Part shown: one piece after another, positions 49,223 to 60,479 of the stretch
Position numbering within the stretch: the stretch's first letter is position 1
How the letters are laid out: each line of letters starts with the position of its first letter
NCBI GenBank assembly: GCA_013398015.1
Contig: VZRR01003262.1
Span: 626,884-690,883 of the forward strand
Length of the DNA stretch: 64,000 bases
Source of the DNA: Oreocharis arfaki
Lineage: Eukaryota; Chordata; Aves; Passeriformes; Paramythiidae
Direction: 5' to 3'
Made by a program: the position numbers and the translations under genes
The notes under the pieces: model-generated
Databases searched by the model: none
Told to the model about the DNA's origin: nothing
What the model saw: only the letters and a program-made list of their open reading frames with translations

Positions 49223-52200
49223 CTACCAAAGTAAAAAAAACCCTTTTAAATCACTGAAATCCTACATATTTTAAATAGAGTAAGAAAACCTCTTCAGTCT
49301 TCCTAAAATCAAATTATACCCTGAGAAAGGGGGACTCTGTTGCCACATTTATATTTAAAATTTTGAACATGAGTAAAGAAAAAAACAGCGAGAAGTGATC
49401 TGCAAAACCCAGGAACAAATCTGTGCCAATTATTTAAAGGAAAAAATTCAGGGGGAAAAGGGAGAAAAGAAAAAAGCAGGGCCTCTATTTTTGCACACTT
49501 TGGGACCATTAAGTTCTAATAATTAGCAAAGGGTACATAGCAGTGTGACTATATAGTGCAAAGGAGATACCAGGTGCACATCCATCACATCCCAATCCAG
49601 TGTCAGGCTAGAAGCACTGTTACTCCATCCTCATTCATAGCCTCATTTCCACACAGTTGATACCCGTGCATATGAGTGCAGAAAGAGAGACAAAGCATTC
49701 TGAGAAATGGCCTGGTTTTGACTGTATGGGGACAAACACTGCTTGGCAGGCTGGGCACTGATCTCCTCCCGTCGCACACACGTGGCTACCTCTGCGCAGG
49801 ATTTTACTGAGAAGACACAATTCAGTTTATCTCAAAAGCTGCAGCTGGTACTGATCTAAAGATGGGCAGATCACAGCAATAAGCTAGAGACAAGATTATT
49901 TTTACCTTTATTTTTAAGATAGAAGGTACATTATCAATTTTATTAAAAAGGTAGAGGTAGTAAAAAAAAAATAAAACCACAAAACCAGAATTTGTTTCTC
50001 AGATATTGCAAAACAAACATCCACCTATCCTATCTTCTCCAATTTTCTTTGTCAATGGGAGAGTGTACCAGAAGTTGTAAAGATTTTGCAGATTATCTCC
50101 TTCTGCTGTTAGTACTAGTCAGTAAATAGTTACCAAGAGCACACAACTGAGATCAATTAAAGATTTAGTTACATAATTCTGGTTTTATTTTTATTTGAAT
50201 ACATAATGTTTTCTGTAATGGAGTATTTTGAAAATCTGTATCCTTAAAGAGTCCTGCAGCAACAATTCAAAATTAAAAGGTTCAAACTACTGTAACTGTT
50301 AACTTCTTTGTTAAACCAGTGTTTCTGGCTCTCCTGTTCCACTTTCTCCAGAGGTTTACTTAGAGCCAGTACACCAGGCAGAAGCCCTTGGAAATAGCAG
50401 CCAGCTTCTGCCCATGCCCAATTAGGCTGGAAAGCCAATGCCACCCATGTCCATGCATGTTCCATACTGTCATGGACCCCCAAGTCTGACTGGTCAGGTC
50501 CCTCAAGTACAATGCAATATTTGGTAAAGTTTTTTATGAAAACAAGCACTAAAAGCTATAGTCATTGTGTCTGCTTTTAATACCCAAGTATTATTCCTAG
50601 CAGTGTATGCAGAGAATCATCATCATCTTTGTCAGGAGTCTTTAATACCTATTAATTTCATTAATGTCTATACTTTCCAAGACCTTTTCTGGAGTTGGAA
50701 AATGCTTCTTAGTAAACTAGTAATTCTCTACAAAAAATACTCCAAAGCACTTGTATTCACAAGAGCTCTTAAAAAAAAAAGGGGTGAGGGAGAACAAAGG
50801 ACATGAGGATTCAGCTATTCTTCCATTCCACTCCCAGTGCCTTGAAAAACACAATTTGTAAGCACTATAAGATAGCGAGGTAAATAACAGTCATGAAAAT
50901 CACTAATGTTCAAACAATTAGTTTACATCCGTAACGAAGTAGAGGCCCGCAAACAAAAATTATTACAAGTCTTGTAAATGCACCCTGCCTCAGGGAGGCG
51001 TAAAAATGTTTAACAGATACATGAAGAGGGCAGTAAGGCATATTTTTGGTACACTTGCTGTGGATGAAACTGCAAACCAGCTGAAATTGTAACAAATTTA
51101 GGCTAGACCAGTTTCTTGAGGAATAAAGCTACTTAAGCACTTTGAACAACCTAAGGAAATGTTTTCTCTAAACAGTGTTTAATCTCCAAAGGACTTCAGA
51201 GATAGGTTGAAGAAACATCTGCTGTGAATGGTTTCAATCATGCCAAGACAAGGAAGATGAATGACCTTTTTGCGTTCCATTCTAGTCCTACATTCCACGA
51301 ACAATGCAGGAGGAAAGACTCCACAGGATAGCCTTTCCCAAGATCAGGGAACTGAGCTGTCTGCTGAAGCCTTGTGAAGGTGCAAGCAGACTGCAGTGAG
51401 CTGGACAACGACTCACCCTTACCGAGTGTGTAAGGGCAGCGCTGTGTGGGCAGTCGGTACCAAAGGAACGTACTGGGTGAAGCTGGGTGTTTCCATAAAC
51501 ATACTGAAAAAGTTACACCAGAGATCCAACAAACACAGGAACCAATGTTTTACTCCTTGTCTTTACAAACCATTCCTGAGAACACACTCAGAAGTTCTTA
51601 TATGAAAAAAACCACAAAGAAGAGCTAATTCATGTGTGTTAGTGCTATCCAGAATATACCTTTTCCCTGTGATTAGTTTTCCTTAAGATGAAAAGAGTCT
51701 TGGTTTGTAATCAGGACCAAAAGGTCAAAAATGATCACAAGAAAGGAAGAATTACTCATTTAGAGAGAAATGAAATTTTTACTTAGAACTTTGTCATCCA
51801 GCTCCCAAAGTTCAAAAGCTCTTAAGGAAGCCAAATGTAGGAATATCTATAGTGTTTCACAATTCAAATTGCCTTTGTAAAATGGCACTTTAATGCAGAG
51901 TTTTTCTTTGTTTTAAAAACAAAAAAAAGGGGACCACAACATCTTGCCAAATTTTCAGGCATATGGTCCTGCAAGGATAAGCCATGACTCTTTGTATAGA
52001 CTTTTATTATTTGAGTTAATGGAATTAAAACAGTGATAGGCAGCTGCCAAAGACACCAAGCTGTCTAAGACATCCAGTAGGATGGAATAGTTTTCCAGAT
52101 AAATTGGTATTTTCAGTGTACTTCTTTCACTGGTTCCTATCTCAAATATTCAAACAGATTAGTCATCCTTATTTCCGCTAGCCCAAACAATAATTAACTC

Positions 52201-52817
52201 TGACATACCTCCCCAGCTCTATCAATTCCCAACCCTATCTAGCTTGCCATAGCTGATTCATCTTGTTTAGCCACACACGATTTTTTTTTTTTGTTCAGCT
52301 TGCCTTGATTTCCCATTGACCTACAGTCTAATCTCTTCTCTTAACTGGAAGTCATAGTTTGTCTTCCCTCTTCAGGATCAGCCTTTAAAATGCTTCCCTC
52401 TGATCTGGGTTTTCCTCTTCTCCTCTGCAACCCTGCAATCTCCTCCTACCCACTCACCACTATGTGAGGAAGGGGGATGATGCCAAACACCCAACAGACA
52501 GACATCCATGAGAGCATAGACTCTTGGGTGCAGGAAAGATGTGGGTTCTTTTGAGCATTTCAAACATTCTGGTTGATAGCTTTTGACTGGGGAAAAAACC
52601 CAAACAATCAAACCACCCCTCCTCTCCAAACACTAGTAGAAAACCCCCCACAAATAAACCCAAACGAGTCCTCTAACACAATCTTGATGCAAATAGGTAT
52701 ACAATTATATTTTTGCCAAACTAAGCAACTGAAATCTGGCTCTGAAAAAACGATCACAAAAGCATGACCTTAGTAGAAAGGGCCCCCATAAAGTCTTTCA
52801 TCAGAATTGCAAATATA

Positions 52818-52945
52818 TTCATAGATAAGGGCAGGGACCATGGTAATCACCTAGCTTAACCTCCTGCAAAAATACAGGCCATAAGATTTCTTGAATTAAT
52901 TTTTTTGAACTAGATCAACTTTAAAGCTGTCTTTTAATCAGGAGA
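52818..52945 (-). repeat. Ancient CR1 LINE remnant
   Basis: Contains a diverged but recognisable old sauropsid CR1 tail in inverted orientation: TTCATAGAT, AGGGACCATGGTAATCACCT, TAACCTCCTGCAAAAATACA and GGCCATAAGATTTCTT blocks, then a weaker match. It is more degraded than the copies at 32364 and 37618, so probably from an older wave of insertion. Confidence 0.65.
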
Positions 52946-54689
52946 TAAAAGACAAAATTATTTGTCTTATAAAACAATTAGATTCTGGCTCATACACTAC
53001 TTGGTCTAAGCATTGTGCAAATTTTAGTCATGAAACTCCTCTAGAAAATAAATCTAACTCACATATCAAAAAATGACATAGACTGTTTAAAGTCTATAAG
53101 AATTAGAAATGAAGGGCACTTCATGCAGTGTAATATGGTTTAAATATCAGTAGCATAATCTGTAATATGCAGAACATTACTGGGAAAATTTATCAGGAAA
53201 AACACAATCACGCCCATTGCTGTAAAATATTCCCTTCCTTACCAATGGGAAAATATTTAAAGTTTGAAAAGAAAGTAGTAGGCATATTATCCCACTGTCC
53301 AGATAAGTTTGTATTTCAAATCCTCAGTCTTGGGAGGCTGTTTTTAAGTTATATTAAGCATCTTCCAGGCCCAAATAATCAGTGTTGCACTGAAAGGTCA
53401 GACATACATTTCTCTTTTCACTAAGCTGGTGCTGGATTTACACCAACATTCTCCAAGTTCCACTGGTATCTTTTTCCAAGAACTGCAGCCAGGTGTTCCA
53501 CAGGAAAGAAATACCTAGTCCAGTCCTCAGTATGTACTATGTATATACTCCCTCAGAAACTCAGAGGTTTTGGTGTCTTCAGAAATCTGCATTCAGCTGC
53601 CGATCTGGACCTCAGCAAACTCTCATATAGAAAGGTTCAACCACAAGTTTGGCTTCTACTCAACAAGGAAGTGGCGTTTCTATTTATACTCTTTCCTCTT
53701 CCAGCATTTTGTTAACCTCAAGCTGCGTCGTCTTCTTGATCAACAGACAGCATTTAAAAGCCTAGCCCACCCTCAGTTTAATAAATTAAAACCAATTGTA
53801 AGTGTATTTTAGAGTCTTGTATCATGTAGACTGCCATTTGTCCTGGTCTGTGCAAAACTCCTGTGAGACACTGAAGCACATACATCACAGCAAGCAGTAA
53901 CTAGCTACCAAATACATGGATTTTCAAATGTCACCTTCAGCTTCAAAAGGAAGTCAGCTATTTTCCATTATACTTTAGTTAGTTGCTTAACTCTTTGTTG
54001 CCTGTCATTATCTTCTATATCCTGCATAGAGAAGGTAAGAACAAAGAATATTCTGGCTTCTACTTGGCAGCAAAAAGACAAAAAGTTTAAAGAGAGGATT
54101 AGTAAGACCTGAAAACAAGAGAGAATGACTCTGTGGAAGCATCAAAGTTTTACTACAGTTTCTTTTCCCTCTTTCTTACTCATAAATCTTCCCCTCTCTC
54201 CCTGAGATAAGGAAGAAAGGCCAGACACAGAAATTTTAAGTTACCCTGCTCCAGGATAAACTAGCAGAACTTCAGGCTTCAGTCCATCAATACTGACAGC
54301 GCTTTCAATCTCAGGAGGTATTTAAGAAGTGTTGTAATTCCCTCTCAACAGCTGAGTCCCGGGTGTCTCTGTGATTGCACTTCCATGCAAAGGGGCCTGA
54401 TAGCACCACTTTTTCAAGTCCTGCTCTCCTCTCAGGCTCCAGGTCTTTCAGTAGGAAAGAAACGTGTTTGTGCTCAGTCTCTTCCAGCCATGCTTGGTTC
54501 TCCAGCGCTCACTTCCACGGTCTGGCAGCTTCCACTTACCAGCCAGTTTCTACCCAGTGAGTGAGCTGGGGACTGCACTGCGGTGGTGCTAAGAAACCTT
54601 GATGGCAATACCCCAAACACAGAATTGTGCTGATTTTATGGGATGAAGACAACTAACAGAAGAGAGAGAAGACAGAGGGAAGACCCTTA

Positions 54690-54756
54690 GAAGCACCAAA
54701 TGGTTTGGGTTGGAAAGGAACTTTGAAGATCATCTATTCCACCTGCCCTGAATGGA
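54690..54756 (-). repeat. Short CR1 LINE 3' fragment
   Basis: AATGGTTTGGGTTGGAAAGG followed by ACTTTGAAGATCATCTATTCC is the typical inverted CR1 3' end; only about 65 bp remain. Confidence 0.8.
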
Positions 54757-56098
54757 CTGTACACAATAAACTGTAAGTAATTTAACAGTTTCCATTGGTG
54801 ATCAACACATCAATGATCCATCAGAATCAAATAAGGCACTGGCCAGTTTGCTGTCCTCTTCAACGGCACAGAGGAGACATTGATGAATAGTTGGTTCCTC
54901 CATTTTCTTAAAAGAGGGACTATCACTCAATCTAGTATTAGTGCTATAAAACTACATCTTAATCTTCATTATCTTCCATGTGTACATGGCCAAGACATAA
55001 TAGTCTTATAAGAATATATATAGCTGGCAAAACAATGAAGTCATCCCAGTTTCAGGTCACCTCATGCTGGTTTCATATTAAAGCTTTTCATATCAACAGC
55101 AGTTTCATTTCAACAAGCTAATAATACACCCTAAAAAAAACCAATATATCAGCAAAAAGATTCTCCACAGCTGCAACTTCCAGCAAAATAAGAGTTTAAG
55201 AGTTTATGCTGCATAAGGGTGAGTGAGAAGGAAGTCTGTGTAAGTCCATGCTAAGGCAGAGGTCTGGTAAGTGTTGGGCAGCCTTATATTGAGTTTCAAC
55301 AGCATATTAAGAGGTCCTACAAAAAAATCTTGGATTGGGAGTAAAACTTCACCAGTATCTTCTCTAATTCTCCTGATGAACCACAAGAAAAATCTATATA
55401 AACCCTGCAGTGAGAATCCTGAAACTCTGATTTCTTCGAACTTATAAAAGACAGGGGGGGAACTGTAACAAGGTAAACATTACCCTGAACAGTTTTGCAT
55501 TTGCAGACATGAAGCAACAATGCTCAGTCCTTTCTCAATTAAGAAGAACAGCAAACCCAGCTGCAGCACATGCCACTGAAGATTATGGGAGTGGCACTCC
55601 ACACTGCCACCCAGTCTGATTTTGGTATCCCATCCTTCTGCAGGCAATCTCATTGTAGAGTCTCCATTTTCCTAAATAATTCTGTCAGGGTCTTCTCAAC
55701 CTGCATTCCACTATCAAGATCACAGTGAAACCATAGATTAAAAACTCCCCTATGAAAAATTTTGTTTCCCCAAACAAAAACTTTTCAGAAGACAGCAATA
55801 GAAAAATAATATGAGAGGTTCCTGTAGAGTTTCCATATCCCAGATCTACATACTTTTCAGTTTACAAAAGGTGTTTTATTTCTGTGCTTTTCTATATTTC
55901 CAGCTTCTTAAAAGCTTCACTTCTTTCAAAGCTTTCTTGAATCCTAAAACAAAGGACCCTTAGAGTTTAGATCTAACCTCATCTCCAGCCACTTCCCTGA
56001 GGCTAAATCATTCTAACTCTTCCGACTCCCACTGAAAAAACTCTCTTTTAAGAGGTGCCCAACTCTTTCAGAAAGCTGATAAATCCAAAGCCAAAGTA

Positions 56099-56171
56099 TC
56101 ACAGCAAAATTTTGGTAGGAAGGAATCCTTGAGATCACACTAGTCCAGCCTCTGGTTCAGCGCAGAGCTAA
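56099..56171 (-). repeat. Short CR1 LINE 3' fragment
   Basis: ATCACAGCAAAATTTTGGTA, GGAAGGAATCCTTGAGATCA and CTAGTCCAGCCTC correspond to the inverted CR1 end with moderate divergence. Confidence 0.7.
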
Positions 56172-56711
56172 ATTCAAAGAGAAAGAAACTATGTACCTCA
56201 GGTTGTCTGGCTGAATTTTGAGGCTCCAAAGATGGAGATTCCTCAGTGTCTCTCATCTCTCAGTTATATCTATCCTTCTACTGTTTGTTACCTCCAGGTT
56301 CACAGTCACATTCAAAGCAAGCTGCAGAAATTTGTCCATGAGCCGCATGTTATCTTACTTTGGTTTTAAGTTTTGAGACATTCATGTCAAGCATAAAGAA
56401 ATGCCAGGAATTAATCTCATTCTGATTTTCTGGTGTGACGTATCCATGCAAGTACTTCTCATCCCTTATATGTGCATGCCAGCCTTTCTCAGTAGTCCAC
56501 CAAAACACTGAACCCCCTCACCACAGCATATCTTTCCAGAGATCTCGTTTTTCCATTTTGCTACTTGGAAATTTTGTTCTAGCGTTCACTACCTTAGATG
56601 CTGCCGTACCTTTCTTATCTAGTTGTGCTATCAGAGTGAGCAAGTGATGTGACTTACCAGCTACTCAATACAACCTTAGGACTGAAGCAATCAACAATAT
56701 AGATCCAAGTA

Positions 56712-56717
56712 AGGGCT
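56712..56717. repeat. Target-site duplication, left copy (AGGGCT)
   Basis: Six bases AGGGCT directly before the TG that opens the LTR on the plus strand. An identical AGGGCT follows the closing CA at 57279-57284. A 6-bp duplication is typical of class II (alpha/beta-retrovirus-like) integrases. Confidence 0.85.
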
Positions 56718-57278
56718 TGATGCGGGGTGCTGTGAGGTGGCTGAAATCGCCACTTTAACCCAAAAGCATCCCCTGCAAGGGATGCCCTGGGGGTGCAGCT
56801 CGGCACCTAGCAGGCCGATTTCCAGCCCCCGTGCCGATGGATGGCACCGAGACACAGCCCCGCACCCAGGCCAGGATAGCTCATATGTTACCAGGAGCAA
56901 GGAGCGTGGAGGGCTCTCCGCATGAGTTCCGAAAGGTTTATTCCAAAGGGGTCAGAGGCGAAGAGGCCGAGCAGGCCTCGTGTACAAGCTTATAAGGGGT
57001 AACAGAAAGGGGGCTGGCACAGCACCAGCAACCAATTACCTGGGGGCAAGGGGCAGGGGGAAGGCAGAGGGATACAACAACCAACGGGGAGAGGGAAGGG
57101 GCGGAGTGGGGGACCAGGTACCGGACAGGTACTGCCTGATGGGAGAAGTAGTCTTTCCCCATAAACGAATCAGGGAAGCTGTTTACTTTCTGAGCTGACC
57201 CACCAGCGCAGGGTCTCTCCTGCACCAGGGGTTTCTGGCATCTCGGCTTCTACCGTTGCCAGCTCAACCACCCCAACA
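56718..57278 (-). mobile_element. Solo LTR of an avian endogenous retrovirus (class II-like)
   Basis: A 561-bp G+C- and CpG-rich block in AT-rich intron, bounded by TG...CA and by identical 6-bp direct repeats AGGGCT. Read on the minus strand it has LTR architecture: it starts TGTTGGGGTGG, carries a TATA-like CTTATAAGC near 56988-56996, then about 50 bp later AATAAA (56937-56942) with a CA cleavage point near 56923, and ends in CA. No gag, pol or env coding sequence is next to it, so it is a solo LTR left by recombination between two LTRs. Perfect target duplications and retained CpGs suggest a fairly recent insertion. Its orientation matches UMAD1. The subfamily cannot be named from sequence alone. 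Confidence 0.88.
56937..56942 (-). terminator. LTR polyadenylation signal (AATAAA)
   Basis: TTTATT on the plus strand gives AATAAA in the LTR sense, about 50 bp downstream of the TATA-like element. In the sense orientation of UMAD1 it could be read as an intronic polyadenylation signal. Confidence 0.65.
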
Positions 57279-57284
57279 AGGGCT
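57279..57284. repeat. Target-site duplication, right copy (AGGGCT)
   Basis: Exact match to the left copy at 56712-56717, directly after the terminal CA of the solo LTR. Confidence 0.85.
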
Positions 57285-60200
57285 TATGACATATTCAGTC
57301 ATTTTAAAAGGAAAAAGTTGGAAGAAAAAGCTAAACAAGAGAAATGTACATCCTCTAAGTCTTCTGACCCAAGATTTGTGCTTATCTCTGTGTGCGTGTG
57401 CCAGTGCCTAAGGGAAACCTCAAAACTATTCACTGCTCTTCCGATGTTCAACTGATACTGTGTGGATAAGCCCTCAGCATATCTATTGTATGCTGGTATT
57501 TATCATGAACATTGGCCCTAAAAAAATATATATATCCAGCAAATCTGCCTGGAAGGCATAGACCAGATGCCATAGGCCAGTCTCTTCATGCATTAAGTCA
57601 CAGTTCTTGACATTCCTAGAGAACCTCTAAATCTTCCTGTCATTCATTTCATCTGTCAGTTAAGCTCCTCCTCTTCATATCAAAACAAATGTAATCTTCC
57701 AAGGCCAAGTGAATCACATTTTTCTGGGAAAGCAAACCATTTAATCTACCTTTTTGAAAAGAAAAGTTTTATAAACTGATTGGCTCTCTTTTTATTTTAG
57801 ACATAATCAGTGATATCTCATTGTCATGGCCATTTAGAACAGCTCAATCATCCCACAGAACAAGTACATTGTTCTAAGGCTACGAATAAATCAAAAAGTC
57901 CCTTAAATTTTTAGATATTTACAATAATTTAATGTTAATTCTTATAATCTCTTGCCACTTCACTCTTAAATCTGCTTCCTGGTAGTGGAAGATCTCTACA
58001 CTTCACATAATCCAGCTTTGCTGTATCAATAGGCTGGTGTGCAACAAGTGCAAAAGAAGCATCAGTTTGCAAGCTAAATTTTCTTCCAGGATTACAGTCT
58101 CCCACTAGATCCTTTTTCCAAGGGACTGAGATAAAGACAACATTGTTTCCCTTTATTTGTTCTGTTTCTCTTGCCTAACTTTCTCTTGTTTACCTTTGAG
58201 AGAATGTAACAGTCACGATCTTCAAAATCCTTCCTGCGTTTTCTTATTTTGCTTGTGAGGATGATAAAAAGTTTAATCTCAAAACAATAAAATTCTTTAC
58301 CTCTTCAGTTCCTGATGAACGGTAAAAGGCTTTGGTGAAACATCAGTAATAACAACAAACTCAGAGGAAGACAGTAGTACAGCTCACACAGAATACTGCT
58401 GGCAAGCAACCTCCCCTTTAACATGTTTTAGCAGCATCATTTCCTTGTCACTAGTAAATCCAACCTATAAAACCTATCTCAGATTACAGGCTCGGTTGTT
58501 TTCCAAAGGTAAATATATAATATTCCACTTTTCACTATGAAATTAAGATTATTTCAGTATCCTCAGCTAACTATGACATCAAAACTCCCCTCCTCCTGTT
58601 TTATTCATGATGTGGTTCTAAAGGCAATCCTGTCCAGAAAGCAAACAGCACACTGGAGCCCACTTTGATGAGGACAGAGATTTTCCTAGCACTTAAAAAC
58701 CTGCTGTGGTCTGCCTGTTCAGTCTCTTGGTTACACTGTGTAACTTGCATTTCAGTAGGTCCAACATGCATTAAAATTATTTGCCTGTCAAAAACTGAGG
58801 TGCTGATAGCCTGATATTTGCATACAAAGCTTGCTACATAAATGTAAATTATGTTAGAAAACAAACAATGCAAATTTAAGCTGGCTGCCTATGGAATTAG
58901 ATTTACATGACCGATCTTCTCTCCTTGATAACACAGGAAAACGTTGTCAAATGTGGTTAAAACTGGCACAGAGATGGAAGACTTGGAGATATTTAGATAT
59001 TTATGGAATATAACCATCTGCAGCTGGGTAGTAAAAAGAGACCAGGAGTAATGCCCCAGCTGAAGGAAAAACCCGTTGCTCTGTTATTCTTGGCCTGCTC
59101 GGTCAATTGGCAAATACTGCTGCGGTCGGTCACTGGGAATGAAGGGAAGGCAAGGGAGGCCACTGTAAAACCAGGGAAATGCTCGGGGCTGTTCTAGCAG
59201 GGTAGAAGGACCTCAAGGATCCTCAAGGAGGTCTTTGATAAACTATTCCAGGGAATGCTGTGTTTTATTCTCTTTTGATAGCATTTTGACTATTTGAAAC
59301 AAGAAACACTTTTTTTCTAAGGAGGAACGGGGGAAAAATCCCACCTAAAAGTTTGTAAATCAATCATTCAGTCCACTCATATTAGGGCCACTCATAACTT
59401 TGTCCCACAACGCACTGATATGAACTCATGATCACATACAGCCTTATCCCAATAACCAGCCTTCAAGTGAGCAGCTGCCTACAACATTCATGTTAGTTAT
59501 TATGAACTTTTTGTCATGTCTTCTAGAAGCTCTGAAAGTACCAGAAAGCTGAGTTGATACTTTGTGGGAGAAGAATTGATAACAGGACACAACACTCATT
59601 TAAGGTAACTTTTATGTAGCACAACTATGAGAAATCACCACAATAATAATCATTTCATACCCAAGCGCTACTATCCTCTCAGGGACATGGAAACCCCACT
59701 AATTCTGAAACAAAGTTAAGCAGAATTAATTTAAAACATAAAGACCACACACAAAGTTATATAGACACCCTGAAACACAGTTACATCTGCATGACATACA
59801 GGCACAACACAACTGATGCAGAAAGTTAAATCACAATACCTAAGATCCTATTAGAAGGCTTACTGTGGTTCCAAGAAGATTCCCTCCCCACATTTTTGTT
59901 TTGGAAGTTATTTTCTAGACAGCAGCCTGGAAATCTTATGTCACTGTGACTATATAATGCCAATTCTGAGCAGAAAACCTTACAGTACATCCATTGCTGC
60001 TTCTGCATTTCTGACACATGCTTACAGACTATTCCTGAACAGCATGTTTTTTTTTTCTCTCCAAAAGTATAAATTCTCTGGATTTTTTGTAATAACAAGC
60101 ACAACTTTATAAACATACCTAAAATTGGTACAGAGAGGTTTTGAGTATTTTAAAAAAGGAAAACCTACAGCCAAAAGAAATCTCAACAAATTATTCAACA

Positions 60201-60462
60201 GAACAAAATATCTCTCCTTCCATAACTTCTTGAAAAACTGCTTTTGACTTACACTGTTAATTCCGTTATATTAGTATCATCTTCTGATCTTAAGACTTAT
60301 GAAGGGATCTAAAACTAACCAACCAAGTCTCCTCACAAACTAAAACATAAATCCATTTACCCTGTCCTCAGAAAGGACAAAAACCTGCATAGAAGCTGAT
60401 CTTTGGATCATACCTCTCTCATGAATAACCAGCTCCACACTGATGATTAAAGGACTACTTAA

Positions 60463-60479
60463 TTTTATTTATTTATTTA
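60463..60479. repeat. TTTA microsatellite
   Basis: A short array of TTTA units in the UMAD1 upstream intron. Confidence 0.75.
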
